Assembly: GCA_015680685.1 (NCBI GenBank)
Contig: MNCI01007823.1
Location: 207,197-271,196, forward strand
Source: Gnetum montanum
Taxonomy: Eukaryota; Streptophyta; Gnetopsida; Gnetales; Gnetaceae
Direction: 5' to 3'
DNA: 64,000 nt
Part shown: in pieces, positions 23,785-36,204 of the stretch
How the letters are laid out: each line of letters begins with the position of its first letter
How positions within the stretch are numbered: the first letter of the stretch is position 1
Notes under the pieces: generated by a model
Seen by the model: only the letters and a program-made list of their open reading frames with translations
Database searches by the model: none
What the model was told of the DNA's origin: nothing
Translations under genes and position numbers: made by a program

Positions 23785-24245
23785 TAGAATCCTTAGTGGA
23801 TTTGGGATATTCATGGTAAGGTTTGACATGTTGGATGTTTACCAAGATAAGCTTGTGTGGGCTAGGTAGATGGTGAATATGCATAGCATCAAATGTTTAA
23901 GTTCCCTAGACGATGTATGATTCCTCCCAAAGCATTTGAAACTTAGCCTTTTTTTGGACATGACTAGGATTGTAATATGGGATATTATCGCTTGGTTGTA
24001 TCAACACTTGTTGTATTCATGCATTGTGCCTATGCTTGCATTATTTCTTATTGATCTCATTACTCATAAGTGCTACTAGCCTATTTTCTTCTAATAGATT
24101 AAGATTTGTTAGGTGCTCTTTCTGGGCTAAGCTCAAGTTCAGGTCAAGTTTGCTAGTAGTAACTAGAGTTTGAAGCTACACTTGGTTTAGTAGCATGGGT
24201 AATTTACCATAAACTAGCTCATAGGATGAATATCCAATGGGAAGT
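23785..24245 (-). pseudogene. Integrase C-terminal part of element D
   Basis: On the minus strand the frame reads GYSSYELVYGKLPMLL, then a charged helix (NLNLLEENRLVAL), then a KKAKFQMLWEESYIV block and a final VNIQHVKPYHEYP near 23,800. This is the usual end of Ty3-type integrases after the catalytic core. There are several stops. It starts abruptly beside the protease (24,250), which shows that the sequence in between is deleted. Confidence 0.6.
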
Positions 24246-24249
24246 TTTC

Positions 24250-24700
24250 ACATTATTCTAGAAGCTCATATTTTCTACATGCAATTTCATCCATTATTGC
24301 TATATGTAATACATGGAACTCTATGTCTTTGAATGATTCCAAGCTCATCTTCCTTGAAGATTTCCAAGATAAGTCTTTAATACCAAGCTTAGCATCTACA
24401 ATGCTAAGCCAAGCCCTTCCCATTATGATAGAAAACTCACCCTTGTTTTTACCCTCATGAATGACCAAAAAATCAAAAGGATAGGACTAGCCACTTATAG
24501 TAGTAATCATCCATTTTTCCTAGTGGAACTATGATTGACTAGTCTACAATCTCTAGTTGAATGTTAATTTTTTTTAATTATGATAGATTCAATGCCTAAT
24601 ACATATCTTGTGATATTAGGTTCACACTTGATCCAAAATCAAGTAGAGTCTTATACAATTTATGACCTGCTACTTGAAGGTATACCAATGGACTTCTTGG
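24250..24700 (-). pseudogene. Aspartic protease of element D
   Basis: Minus-strand reading gives LLDFGSSVNLIS near 24,620-24,660, where the active site D-T/S-G has become D-F-G. It continues to MGRAWLSIVDAKLGIKDLSW near 24,360-24,430, the conserved alpha-helix and C-terminal part. The last 70 codons (24,253-24,468) are open, while the N-terminal half has stops. The role in the family is gag-pol processing. Confidence 0.65.
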
Positions 24701-24899
24701 GTCTACTCATTTTTGAGGAAGTGCTCCTACCTTGATCCAATGTGTGATGGTATAAGTTAGCATGATAGTTGTCAAGTTTACATTGGAAAATAATAGAATC
24801 TTGTTGTTTCCCAAAGGATTGGATGTGGATGAAGTGGAATATATGTGATTCCCATTCTTTGAACCTTGTTTAGACTCATTTGGAAGAAAGGTCATTTCC

Positions 24900-26760
24900 T
24901 AGATTGTAGTTCATGCATGGTAGCTTCCTCCTACATGTTGACTACCCTAGTTACATTCTTTTTTTGGGGTTGTGATAACAATTCTCTCTGTGTTGCAGGT
25001 GGTGGTACAAGTGGTAAAGGATTAGAAGGTTGACTCAACAAACTAGCTACTTTTTAATGCACATATGGATTAGAATCCATGCTTGGAGGTGTTGGTCTAT
25101 AGTATTTCAATGGATAGTATTGAGAATTCTAAATTGCTACATTTCTTGAAGATATAGAAAACTAGACATAATACCTATAAGGGTCTAGTTGTCAATATGG
25201 ATACTGTTGACTTGGTGATGGCATTACCCATGATTGTGGTTGCTACCACTATTGATGGTACTACTCCTATGGTTGTAGGTAAGCTTCAATGGGATAGTAG
25301 GCTAGTTGGAAGGTTTGTCAATAATTTCCTTGAGGGTAAGGTAACTATTTTGGCATTTTCTTCTTAATGAATCTTGGATTAAGTGCATATATCTCTATTT
25401 CTTGCAAATGTGCCATTATAGGACAACACATTTGACACGTTTACAAGAAATAAAGGTATATGCACATAGGACTCCCTTCCTCACCACCTAAGATTAAATT
25501 AGAACATTCTACCACTACAAGAACTTTTCATTTTCATCCATAGTCTCTTTTCTTCTTTTTCTCCTTACCCTTATTGAAGGCTTTCTTAGTTCTTTCGTCT
25601 ACAATTTTAAAGGTTCTATTGAATTTTGTGTCCACTAAATCCCACATCTTTTCTACCTTGATGGCTCTATAATTAATAGAATTTTAAATTGGTAGAGTCT
25701 TTTACTATATCACCTCCTCCAAGGTTTATTCCTTTTGCTTATTGCATACTCATACATCTCTTTTTTAGATGGATGGATTTATATTATACTCCTTAGATGA
25801 TTCTCTTTTATTCAATTCACCTTCTTCCTTTACCACTTGGTTAATGAGTCTCTAAATTCAATGGAGAGTCATCTTAGATAGTCTGCCTTGGGCATAAACC
25901 CCAAATATTTTCTTTATTTTATTCCTTAGCCCATGAACAATATGTCTAAGTTGCTCCCTTTGAGAAAATCTATGGCCTAGGCACCTATGCAGAAGCAAAT
26001 AGTCTTTGCCCATTACTAGATTTTTGAATCCCTTACTTACATCCCTGTATCTACTTCCTAAGATTGGACACCTGGAAGTAGGTTTGGTATTTATCATTGA
26101 AACATTCAAGCATGGTGCTCCATCCTCTAATTGATTCAAGTTCTAATGACCTATACTAGCTTTCTACCTCTTTGATGAGTGTCTAAGGGAGAAACTTAAG
26201 TTTCTATCAATCACTCTCTATATTCTATAGGACATAGGCATCATGAAAGGCTTGCAGATAATGTTGGAGATTTTTGTTATATCCACTTTCATACTTAGAC
26301 ATATTTTTCATATCAAGTCATGCGACTGTTCCTCACATGCCAAGTTAAAATATATAAAGCTTTTCTTATGTTTATCATGCTATGAGTAGCCAATAGGGAT
26401 TATACTAGTGCCTCCTTTAATATTCATATCTCTCTCTTTCTTCGTGTCTATCCCTATTCCTTTGTGGTTCAACTTCTTTATCTTTGTCATCAAAATGTCT
26501 TGAGCAATAGTGATGTCTATCATGAGCTCTACGTTTCTCTCTATCATGATTTCTATACCTTTTTTTCCTTCTATCAAAGTTCAACAATGATCGTGAGTAT
26601 GAAGATGAAGTAGTAAGAAAATGATGGTAGGTAGTTCTCCTTCTATGACTCTAGTATTCATCCCTTTGTGATCCAACAAAAGCTCTTGGCCTTGATTCTT
26701 GCTTGTACTTAGATTCTTTCTTCTCTTCCTTAGCTGAAGCCATATTATAAGTGTGATGCT
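24900..26760 (-). pseudogene. gag of element D
   Basis: The minus-strand frame starts at an ATG near 26,745 (MASAKEEKKESKYKQESRP). It passes an Arg/His/Asp-rich stretch at 26,640-26,390 and the capsid-like part at 26,139-25,860 (REQLRHIVHGLRNKIKKIF). After that only pieces are readable; one, near 25,440-25,380, is Cys-rich. The frame is full of stops. Function in the family: particle assembly and RNA binding. Confidence 0.55.
25383..25465. repeat. 30-bp inverted repeat (hairpin) within gag remnant
   Basis: Arms 25,383-25,412 and 25,436-25,465 are complementary at 26 of 30 positions around a 23-base spacer. All four mismatches are transitions. Confidence 0.75.
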
Positions 26761-26867
26761 TGGTTGAATATGTGTTATTAGAATTCTTTAAAGACTATAA
26801 AGATTAAATTTATTGTTCTTAATACAACAAACTTTCTAAGATCAACTACTTAGCACAAATTAATACA

Positions 26868-26886
26868 TCCTTGACAATGGTACTAA
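26868..26886 (-). promoter_or_regulatory. Decayed tRNA-Asp primer-binding site of element D
   Basis: The minus strand reads TTAGTACCATTGTCAAGGA directly after the LTR end CATCA. It differs from the tRNA-Asp-type site used by Athila-like elements (TGGCGCCGTTGTC and on) only by G-to-A and C-to-T changes. It fixes the orientation of the element and the LTR edge. Confidence 0.65.
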
Positions 26887-27760
26887 TGATGAGTGGTGGA
26901 GTAATCCCAACACTCTACCAAATAACTCATGAGTATTCACGAGCAATGAGATCATAATCCATAGACAAACAATGTAATTATGCTAGTAATTGATGTTAAG
27001 TTTGAGATTGTTGTCTTTCCGCTTTGAGCTAGTGAAGTTCAAGTGTATGGTTTAGCTCTTAGTGAGGCATATGATTAACTGATGTTGTAGACTCTTAGTA
27101 CTCCTAAAGATAAACATAGTTGAAGGGAAAAGTCTAAGTCTAATTAACTAGAAATGCATAAATCTAACTTATCCTATTATAATGGATATTTGATCCTAGT
27201 CTACCATACACACCTTGGACTCATGTAGTCATCACTAGAATTACCAAGTGGTATTACTATTGAGCAAATCAAGAAACGCCACTCTTAGGTTACTAGATAA
27301 CTATACTTAGTGCTTGAAACCAGTTGTATTCATACTGCTTACTAATGGCATGTAAAGTAAAATGCTTGAAATGTAAATAATTAACTACAAAAATAGTAAA
27401 GATTATGCTAAATAAACAAATGAAACTAAGGAAATGCAATAATGATGAAAGCAATCTCAATCTTTATTACCATCATGAACTGCACAAAGTACAATTCACT
27501 CAAATAAAGATTCTGGACAATTACCAAAAATCACACTACAAGCATTCACTCTCTATTAAAACTATGAAATAAAACTACAAGAGTTTCCCTAAGACTTGAA
27601 ATGAAAAGTTATGTATTTTATATCCAAGTGTTGGGATTTATAGGGCTACACACATCCCAAGACATCACATCAATGATGATTTAACATGGGTTATGATATC
27701 ATAGATACAATATCACATTGCAAAAAAAATTAACTTTATCAAATAGGAAAGAATGTTGGC
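26887..27760 (-). repeat. 5' LTR of element D (old copy of the 62,891 LTR family)
   Basis: The plus-strand left edge is TGATGAGTGG, as at 62,891. In the same order as the young LTR it has an aagtctaattaact block (near 27,135), ctttattac (polyadenylation signal on the minus strand, 27,463-27,468) and attata-like ATTTATA (TATA box on the minus strand, 27,636-27,642). The distance from TATA to polyadenylation signal is about 175 bp in both copies. U3 carries GATATCAT and AATATCAC. The right edge was not found. Confidence 0.7.
27021..27328 (-). other. Structured leader (U5) region of the old LTR
   Basis: A hairpin with arms GAGCTA (27,026-27,031) and TAGCTC (27,053-27,058) has a loop ending GTGTATGGTT, as in the young LTR. 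Further right, TTACCA (27,241-27,246) is followed by AGTG, loop GTAT, TACT and ATTGAG. CTAGT (27,196-27,200) faces ACCAG (27,319-27,323), flanked by ctaccataca and ttgta. All of these match the module of the young LTR with different stems. Confidence 0.6.
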
Positions 27761-28239
27761 AAGTTAGTGTTGATAGCACATTACTCTTGAAAACAAAAAC
27801 TTCCAAGGTAATATTGTACCCACAAGTTTCACATATTTTTACAAAGAGGTAAGTTAAATTTCATTAGTTGGTAAAAAATATTAGTTAGCTTATCATGATC
27901 AAACTAACTCTAATGTGAATATGTAGGTTTATGAACCCAGAAATACAAGTTTTAAATAACTTGAAATTTTTGTAGAATCTATTACGAGACCTATTTCAAC
28001 ATCACAAGTGGTGAACAAAACTTATGTAACATTTTAAGACTCAATATAAGGGGTTAAGACTCCATACATTTTAGAGAAAGTACGAAAGTAGGGGGTGGTT
28101 TCATTCATTATGAGGTGAAATGCATTAAGAGAACACAAAATGACTAATGCAATCAAGAATCATTCTTAGGATAAAAGGTAAGCATCTATGCTTGATTTTT
28201 TGTTAGCAAAGAAAGAAAAAAAGTATTATACCATGCTAC
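27761..28239. other. AT-rich stretch, nothing recognised
   Basis: It may contain the outer end of the element D LTR. No coding signal on either strand. Confidence 0.4.
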
Positions 28240-30870
28240 CTATTATATGATGGCTATTGCACCTCAAATAAGTCTCAATGATACCAAGTTCATTGACATG
28301 ACTAAATTGGTAAAGAAATTCAAAGTTATATCCATTAGTAAGGTATAAAGTAACTAAAAATGATTTTCTAAGGAAGAGAATATAGAATATTTTAATAAAT
28401 TTGATTAGCCAATGATTTTATATGCTTTATCCCTGAAGAACCCCTACCCTAGTGCAACAGAATGTGTAGGTCTAATAAAAAGTTATTCTACTAAGAAGGC
28501 CATTTTTATGATGTATGGATCATAAAAAAGTGATTATCACTTGGGATCCTACCACACTAAGATATTGGCTAGGCTTCTTCAACTAAGAAATAAAGATTGA
28601 TACCTCAAAACTAGATTCAGTGAAGCTAGTAGTTGTAAAAGAGTGTGTGGGATCAGAGAAGAATACTATCAACATATGCAAGGGAAGTAATGAAGGCTTA
28701 AAGAAGTTATTTCCCTTGTTCATTAAGTAGATGTTTTACAAAAAAATTAATCAAAAGTAAATTTGGTTACCAAGTGGTTGTTTAGGCTATATGGAGCTAT
28801 GTTCCAAGAAAGGGTGGTAGACTAGGCACTAGTAATCTATTAAGGGATAGTAGAAGAAATTACGAACAAGAAAGAAAGAAAAATATGGTGAGCAAGAGGC
28901 CTAATTTTGGATTTTATTATAATTTAATAAGGGTGGTCGCAAATTTTTTCCTAGGGAAGAAGAATAGCAATAAGACATTGCTTCAAAGAAAAACTCTAGG
29001 CCCCATTATACCAACATGTAGCATGTTTAAATTGTACATACAACATCTAACATGGATCCTTTGACATTAGAATTAAGAACTAGGGAAGAAGTGGCATAGT
29101 CAATAACTGAAAGCATTGAAGAACCATAGAAGAAAATAAGTAAAGATGTGGTAGCAATAAATAAGAAAATATTGAAGAGTATCTCCAAAAACATAGAGAA
29201 TGGAAAGGCTTTAGAAAAAGTAAACCTACCTTTTAGAAGGAAGATGTGTTATAGAAACTTCAGAAAATCTATCTCAAGAGATACTTCAAGAGAAAATAAG
29301 TATCCCTAACATTTTTCTTCAATTTGCTAATTTCTTTGTAAGTGTAAATGACATGACATAGAATTTGAGTTACGTCAACTAGTAATGATATGATGTTAAT
29401 GAGACTTTTTTCCTCTTTCAAAAGTCACTTGAGGAAAGAGGATGATGAAATAATAAGTCAAGAATATCTATTCTACTCTTTCTTCTACCCCTAAAGGCCA
29501 GAATGAGGTATGAATGAAGAGGAGCTAGACTTTCTTGTTGACTTACTTTTATGCAAGGAAAAAGAAAATGTTGACAAACAAAATTTTGATTCATTTTCTA
29601 ACCTCTTTGAATTGGACCTAAATAAAATAGATCAATAATAATAAGAGAGTGAAAAAATGGAGGGTAGAAGGGATGAACTCTCAAAGACGAAAATTTCTCC
29701 TCTTATAGATAGCATCTTATCATTAAAAAAAAAGCCTTCTTTAAAAGAAGAATAGCTCTATAAATGTCTTAAGGAGGTGACCAGTTTGAAGCTCTCTAAT
29801 TCATATGGTAAGTTAATTTCAACACAATGTTAAAATTTGATATAGTCTCATAGATATGTTTAAAATAACTTAGCAAATATTGTGCTTCTATATAGATGAA
29901 GAAAACAATATGGGCTTGCATCAAAGATAAGCAATTAATGCTGGAGTACTTGGCAAAAGATATGGAAAGGAAGTTAAACTTACTTTATTCATAATGATGT
30001 AAGTATGATTTCATGTTACCAAAATATAATGATCCTCATTATGGAAAGAGACTGAAATCTCTTATTTACTTACATAGATAAAGTTTAACTTAAATAAGGA
30101 TTAGGTATCCTTCCATGATCCATTAATTAATATTAACATGGTAGCTGAAAGTATAGTTGTAGAGAAAATAAGCACCATCCTTAATTATGCCAAAGGTATG
30201 GTAGTATTAGCCATTGAGTAGGATAATAACAATGTCATATTATTGGATTCTCTAGAGGAGATGCAAAAAAAGGAAGAAAATAAGGTTGTTGTTAGACCAA
30301 GTGGTGTTTCTTGAAGCTAAGCTCAAGGGTAGCAACATGGTTAGGTATAATCCTCCCCATCCATACTATAGAGAGAAGAATAAGTCTTTGGAATTCTAGA
30401 AAAACTTAATGGAAGGAAAAATATATGCATTAGTCATGACATGTTTCATGAAAAGCCTAAGAAATAATACAACAGTATGGAAGATTTGGAGTAAGAAACA
30501 TCAAATAAACAAAAGGTTTTACAAGTGAGATAACTACCAATTATTAAATGAGAATAAAGGATTATGTATAGACAAGGAAGCAAGAAGTTTGTTCATCTAA
30601 CAAACTAAGCTAAGAGAATGGTTCTAGGATTTTTCCAATAGTATGGTAGTAACCACACTGAAAGAACAATAGAGAGGCCCACACAGAGAGCCTACAAAAC
30701 ATGGGAATGAAGATAACATCACTCCTAATAAACTAAAGGCCTACAAAGAAGAGTGGGCTAGCATCTTATTAAACATTCCCAGCTTAACATTGGATAGCTT
30801 AAACACATCCAACTTAAGCCTAGAGGAGATAGAAAAAAGGATCTTATAGATGTATAGGAATATCCGAGGT
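28240..30870 (+). pseudogene. Unidentified coding-like remnant, probably TE-derived
   Basis: Plus-strand pieces read like protein between frequent stops: MMAIAPQISLNDTKFIDM near 28,247, EEELDFLVDLLLCKEKENVD near 29,520, MVRYNPPHPYYREKNKSLEF near 30,340, and NKLKAYKEEWASILLNIP near 30,730. They are rich in Lys and Glu, and I do not recognise a domain. Neighbours on both sides are retrotransposons on the opposite strand. It could be gag of another element or an extra ORF. I assign no function. Confidence 0.3.
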
Positions 30871-31500
30871 AACTTTTACATTACTTTAAAAATAGTTTTC
30901 CTAACTCTATATAATCAAAAATGAGACTAACTCTTTATTTGTATACTTTGTTATTGTGTGAAAAACTTGGATAACATAGTTAGAAACTAGTAGCAAACCC
31001 CACTTTTGTGAAGGTTAATAGTGACAATGAAAAGGAAGAAGATACTAGTAGTATAAATGAATAAAATAATTATAAATTTTAGTGTTTAGCATGAGTTTTC
31101 TATGCATAAATTGTATTTGACATGAAGCATTAGTCATTATTTAGTAAAACTTATTTAGTGTAAAGAACATAGAAAAAACATTTGAGATCAATTATTATGA
31201 CATTCACTAATGCAAAATTTTTAAACTAATAAAAAATTCTCATATCATTTTATGTTACATATTATTGTAGATCGTAATAGTTATATAAATGATGTAGCAT
31301 GCGAAATTTTATATTTATCTTTATCATTTAACATCATTAGTTAATAGTAAATAACAAAGTTGAAGTGAAAAAGAAAAATGACCACATATCAAATCCCATA
31401 AACTTATAACTTGATTCCTAACAAACACTAATAGATGTTTACCACTTGAAAGAAATGACAAAAAAATTCTTTTAGATTTACATGTCCAACATTATTATAT
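30871..31500. other. AT-rich spacer, nothing recognised
   Basis: No open frame or repeat of note. Confidence 0.4.
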
Positions 31501-31849
31501 TGGTGATAAATTTATGGGTAGCCATACAAGAAGGATAAGATGAAGCTTCTTCCTCAATAGTGGAGATATCAAGTTCTCCAAAGCCTAAGTTGATGAATCT
31601 AACATAAAAGATAGACTCATCATTTTGGACTATCAAGTCTTTAAAATTTTTAAAAGAAGAAGTAATTGTAGTTTTATCTTAAATTTTAGCATTGACACTA
31701 GATGAATTATCACTAGCTTGATAGGGTTATGCCTCATGATCAAAGCCAGAGACACTCAAAATTTGTATGTGAACAAGGATGACTATTTCATGGTCTCAAA
31801 GATAAAAGTATATTTCCTAATGTATAGAAGATGAAATTGCATTATGCTA

Positions 31850-32180
31850 AGCTAACCAAGGGCATACTAATATTTTTTTTACACCAAGACACTCATGTAT
31901 GGTCATAAAGAAAGCTTCAAATTGCATAGAATCACCTACTATAAATGACAACCTAATGGAACCTATAACCTATACTCATCTAACACTAAAAAACATAATA
32001 TTTTTGCATGTTTCATTAAATGTTACTTGATCATGAAGATTGAGATGTTTAATAACAACCCATGTGATCATGTTAGACCTAATGCCATCATTAGCATGTA
32101 TAAGTAGGACAATAGCATTAAGTGATACCTTAATAGTAATGTAAATTGGTAACTTACAAGTATCCCCAATCTTCAAGTTA
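31850..32180 (-). pseudogene. Retropepsin-like protease of element E
   Basis: The minus-strand frame 32,176-31,976 is open and reads LPIYITIKVSLNAIVLLIHAND, then MITWVVIKHLNLHDQV. This is the shape of a Ty3 protease, with the Asp-Gly active site weakly visible as NDG. After a stop it continues with FEAFFMTIHECLGVKK and a CPWLA block where GRPWL is usual. It follows the gag remnant to the right, in the normal order for a minus-strand element. Nothing after it (RT) is visible. Confidence 0.5.
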
Positions 32181-33039
32181 GTCTTAATGTTTTCACCATG
32201 GAAGTTTAAACTATCTAATCCATAGTAAGGAACTTAAATAAAGGATAAGATAGCCTCTATATGAGAAAGAAAATCTCTTGGGACCATAATCCTCTTAAGA
32301 ACATCATATAGAGTAGCATGACTCTCTCTAGAGGTTGCTACGAGGTCATTCAAGGATAAAAATAGTTTCTTTCAAATAGATGATAGTAGTTATTTATTAC
32401 AAAATTTTATTATATGCTATTTGAGATGATTGTGGAGTATGTGCCACTATGACTAGCTATATGGAATTAGACACAAATGGAAAACTACTTAAAGAAGTAA
32501 GTCTCTAACATTGTTAAAAAGAAATCTTATTTTGAGTTTTAGAAGGTTTCTTAGATGTATCAGCAATTTTTTCTTTCTACGTATTCAAGTATAATTCATT
32601 GGTCTAATGACTATGGGTAAGAATCCTCACTTGAGATGATGGAAAGGATTGATTAAATGATGAGGCTTTAGTAGGTGAAAGGATAGTTTGAGGTTCAATA
32701 GAGTAACATGGGATAGGATGAGATTAGGAATGATAGATGGGTTGAGGCAAAGTAAATGTTGCTTTAGGCTATCATAAGTTAGAATGGTCAGGTTGAAAAG
32801 TAATAGTAGCATGTTGAGAACATGTGAGTAAATGAGACAAATGAAAATATTGATTATTAGAGGCTACATCGATGTGGTATGGTACTTGGAAAAATTTAGC
32901 TAGTGGTAATGAAGAAGCAATATAATCTAACTAGTGAATTATTATGACTTATTAGGTTATGATGAATGTTGCTTATGATTGTTGTGGACTAACCAACAAA
33001 TGATGTATGGTTCCTATGGTGGAGAGCTTTGATCATTTT

Positions 33040-35050
33040 GTTTCAACCTAAAAGATAAAATAACATTTCTAGTTCTCAAAGAATCTTGTAAAATCTCAAG
33101 TTTTTGATTATCCAAATGAATGGCGAATAGTTCATTTTCCACCACTATCTTTCCCTTATCTATGAGATCTTGTATGTCATCCCTTAGATTCTTGTAGCTA
33201 TCTATGTCATGACTAGTAGTCTCATGATATTAATAGTATATTCTATAATAATACCACTTAGGCACTTTAGGATATCCTTCTTATATCTAAGAAGGATCCA
33301 TTACTATTAGCTGAATGTGATAATAATGCATCCTTGCTTGATCAAAAACTTACTTTTTTTTAAGATTTTCATCCCTAACAAGGCTATTAAGGAGCAGGGA
33401 ATACCTCATGGATATTTTAGTATACTGATCCCTATACCTTTGAGGCCTATGTTGTTGATTTGAAGAAGACATTGTTGAGAGACCACTATTTTATCCCTTT
33501 AAAAAGGAAGAAACATCTTGGAATGTTGGTTGTCCCTTCCCTTTCTTCACAACTTTGTTGGCTTTCTTACAGATTGATATAAATTCCTAGTCACCATGTT
33601 GGATTGCAACTTCTTCAATACATTTGGTGGCTAGAAAAGCATCATATAAAGAATGAGGCATAGGATAAGCCATCCTTTTCTAATTATAGTCAATCATTGT
33701 AGCTTCAAATTTGTTCTAAAGATGACATTCCTCTAAATGATATGGTAAATTATTTTATGTTTTTATCCATTGAAAAATGAACTTATTGATGGATTCATTT
33801 TAAGCTTGCTTAATATCCATAAAGAACATAACACTAATGCTTTTAAAAACATTGAAGTTGAAGCATTCAATAAAGGTTGCTAATAATTATTCCAAAGAGG
33901 TGATAGAACCATGAGCTAAGGATATATACCATTCCAGTACTCTTTCAAAAAGAGAGCTAGAGAAGCACCTAAGCATAATGTGAGAATAGGGAGTAAGAAG
34001 CATGTACTTATTTCTAAACATGACTACATGATTCATAGTATTTTCTATTTTACAATTGTACTTTGTAAAAGTTGTCAATTAAATTTCTTTAGGTGATACT
34101 AGCATAGAAATTATAGAACTTATAAGATCATTTAGAACTCAATCTAGAGAGATAGGATAACTTCCATGCATAGTTAATACCTTAGCTACTTTATCTTTAG
34201 TACTATAAAGATGAAACATAATGTCATTAAGCAATGCTAGGAGTTTTGGATTTATTTTGACAAAGTATGGTATAGGTTGAGCTATAGTAGTAGATGGAAA
34301 AGTTATGAGAGGATGCATGTATGAAATCAATCCAAGTGTTTTCAAAATAAGTAGGTCTAATGAACTAGGATTAGACAAATGTATAGGAGCAAGTTATGTG
34401 AAAATAGATTAGGAAACGCTAAACATGGAAGTAGTCATGATGGTAGGAATCAAAATGGAGCAAAATGATGGTATACTAGGTTGAGGTTGAGGAATGTAAT
34501 ATGATAGTCTAAGAAACAATTTTGGAAAGTAAAAAAAGAATTAGAATTACTAACATCATTGGGAGAAAACAAGTGATTGGGCAAAGGAATGGAGCTAACA
34601 AGGAGGCTAAGGCTAGGTTGTTCCATATTGGAAGGAACATGTTTAGGTAGAGAAATACAAGCTATAGTAACATTGGCATTATGTATCTAATAAGATAATG
34701 GATTAGTTTTACTAATCCCTTTCATTTGTGTTTCTTCATCTTCATTAGTGAGATCAATATTAGACTCTGAGGCCACATTTTCTCTTATTACTTTGATAGT
34801 AATGTTGAGGGCAAAAAGGTTAATCTAGAAAAGTTTTATCCTAGCTTCTTCAACCTACAAGTGTATCTTCTCTTGTGTTTTTTCTTATTTCATAATGAAA
34901 TCCATAATCTCTTAGCTTCCCCATGATCTAGTTTACTTGGTTGTTCTACATTAGGAAGAAAAGAAGGAAGATCATTAGTCCTCTCATATTTTGTCATAAT
35001 TTTAAACATCTCTGGTTTAAGTAGAAAGCTTAATTCTCACTTAGCATAGG
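33040..35050 (-). pseudogene. gag of element E (Ty3/gypsy)
   Basis: The minus-strand frame 34,078-33,887 reads FTKYNCKIENTMNHVVMF, MLRCFSSSLFERVLEWY and LAHGSITSLE. This is the retrotransposon gag core with the conserved Trp-Tyr followed by a Pro/His-Gly-Ser-Ile turn. The preceding part (34,378-34,139) gives the N-terminal arm. The following part, with several stops, runs to about 33,040 and includes KKANKVVKKGKGQPTFQD. Function in the family: particle formation. Confidence 0.6.
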
Positions 35051-35299
35051 CTATCTTATAATCTCTTTGACTCAGTCCTTCAAAAAATCCTTAATTCCTT
35101 TTTATGTTAATAAGCCTCAAAACCTTGAACAAATCAAAATTAAAAAAGAATGTTATTATTGTAATTCTTTTAAAAATCAATGTAGTTACATAGAATTTTT
35201 ATTAAAGCTTCAATTTCCCTGCAAATAGAGTTAGAACTTAGGAGAAAATGTCAAAAAGTATCAGTCTAAACAATATATAAGTGTAATAGGAGAAATAAT

Positions 35300-36200
35300 G
35301 TGATGTCAAAATTTTGACATGACACATTCGACAAACTTAGCAAAAATTTTATTAATGATTAGATCCTAGAAATGATGCTAATTTCTATGAATTGGCCCTC
35401 CTTCTAGTACTAAAGAAGATGTTCTATTGAAAATTTTCACAATTGAGATTCACAACAACTCTATGCAAAATAAGCTAAGCAACTCATAGCCATCAAAGGT
35501 TTAAATATTATTTTTAAAAATTGAAATATGACTCACATGTAATACCCTACTTCATAAATCTTGGGTTGGAGACTATTATGTTTTGAAAAAACTCAAATGA
35601 ATGATTGGCCATGGTAAGAAGCAAGATAGCATATGAACTATGTAGCAAAAGGAAGTAAAAGAAACCTAGCATGAAGCCATGACCCAAGAAAAGAGATGAA
35701 ACTAAGCAATGAAAGAGAAATAATATGTAAATACAAAAATTATGTTAAAGATATATGCTAGAAACTAAATCTAACTAGATAGAAAATAAACTAGATCATC
35801 TACTAAAAATATGAACTGAATAAGAGAAAAATAAATAAATTAGAAATCTATATTTCCATAAATATATGATCAACATAAAATTGAAGGTCTAGCCAATACA
35901 AAATCCATAAACCCAAAAGTTGAAAGAAAAAAGAAACAATGTCTAATATAATGCTGAAATATCTAATACATAAATAGTCAAAGCTCAAATCTAAAAATAT
36001 GAAATCATCAATAACTCTAGAAACAACTCAATGAACCATCCAAAATCTCCAATCTCCATAAAACCTGATCAACTTATAATAAAAAGGAGATATTAGTATA
36101 AAACTAAGTGAGAAACCTTAGCATCATGTCCATCCAAAGAATAAACAAATCTCATGGAAGCTAGGTAGAACATGGTTATCATGCAAAACTTGTTGGCAAA
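35300..36200. other. AT-rich, gene-free
   Basis: No coding signal or strong repeat seen. Confidence 0.4.
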
Positions 36201-36204
36201 ATCA

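Larger units (their letters stand above)
21930..27760 (-). mobile_element. Ty3/gypsy element D (non-chromovirus type), internally deleted
   Basis: Read on the minus strand, it has an LTR (27,760 down to 26,887), a decayed tRNA-Asp primer site, gag, protease, the C-terminal end of integrase, then a long 3' region with a partial second LTR. RT, RNase H and the integrase core are missing between protease and the integrase C-terminus. The right LTR shares start, polyadenylation signal, TATA position and structured leader with the young LTR at 62,891. The outer limits are approximate. Confidence 0.65.
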
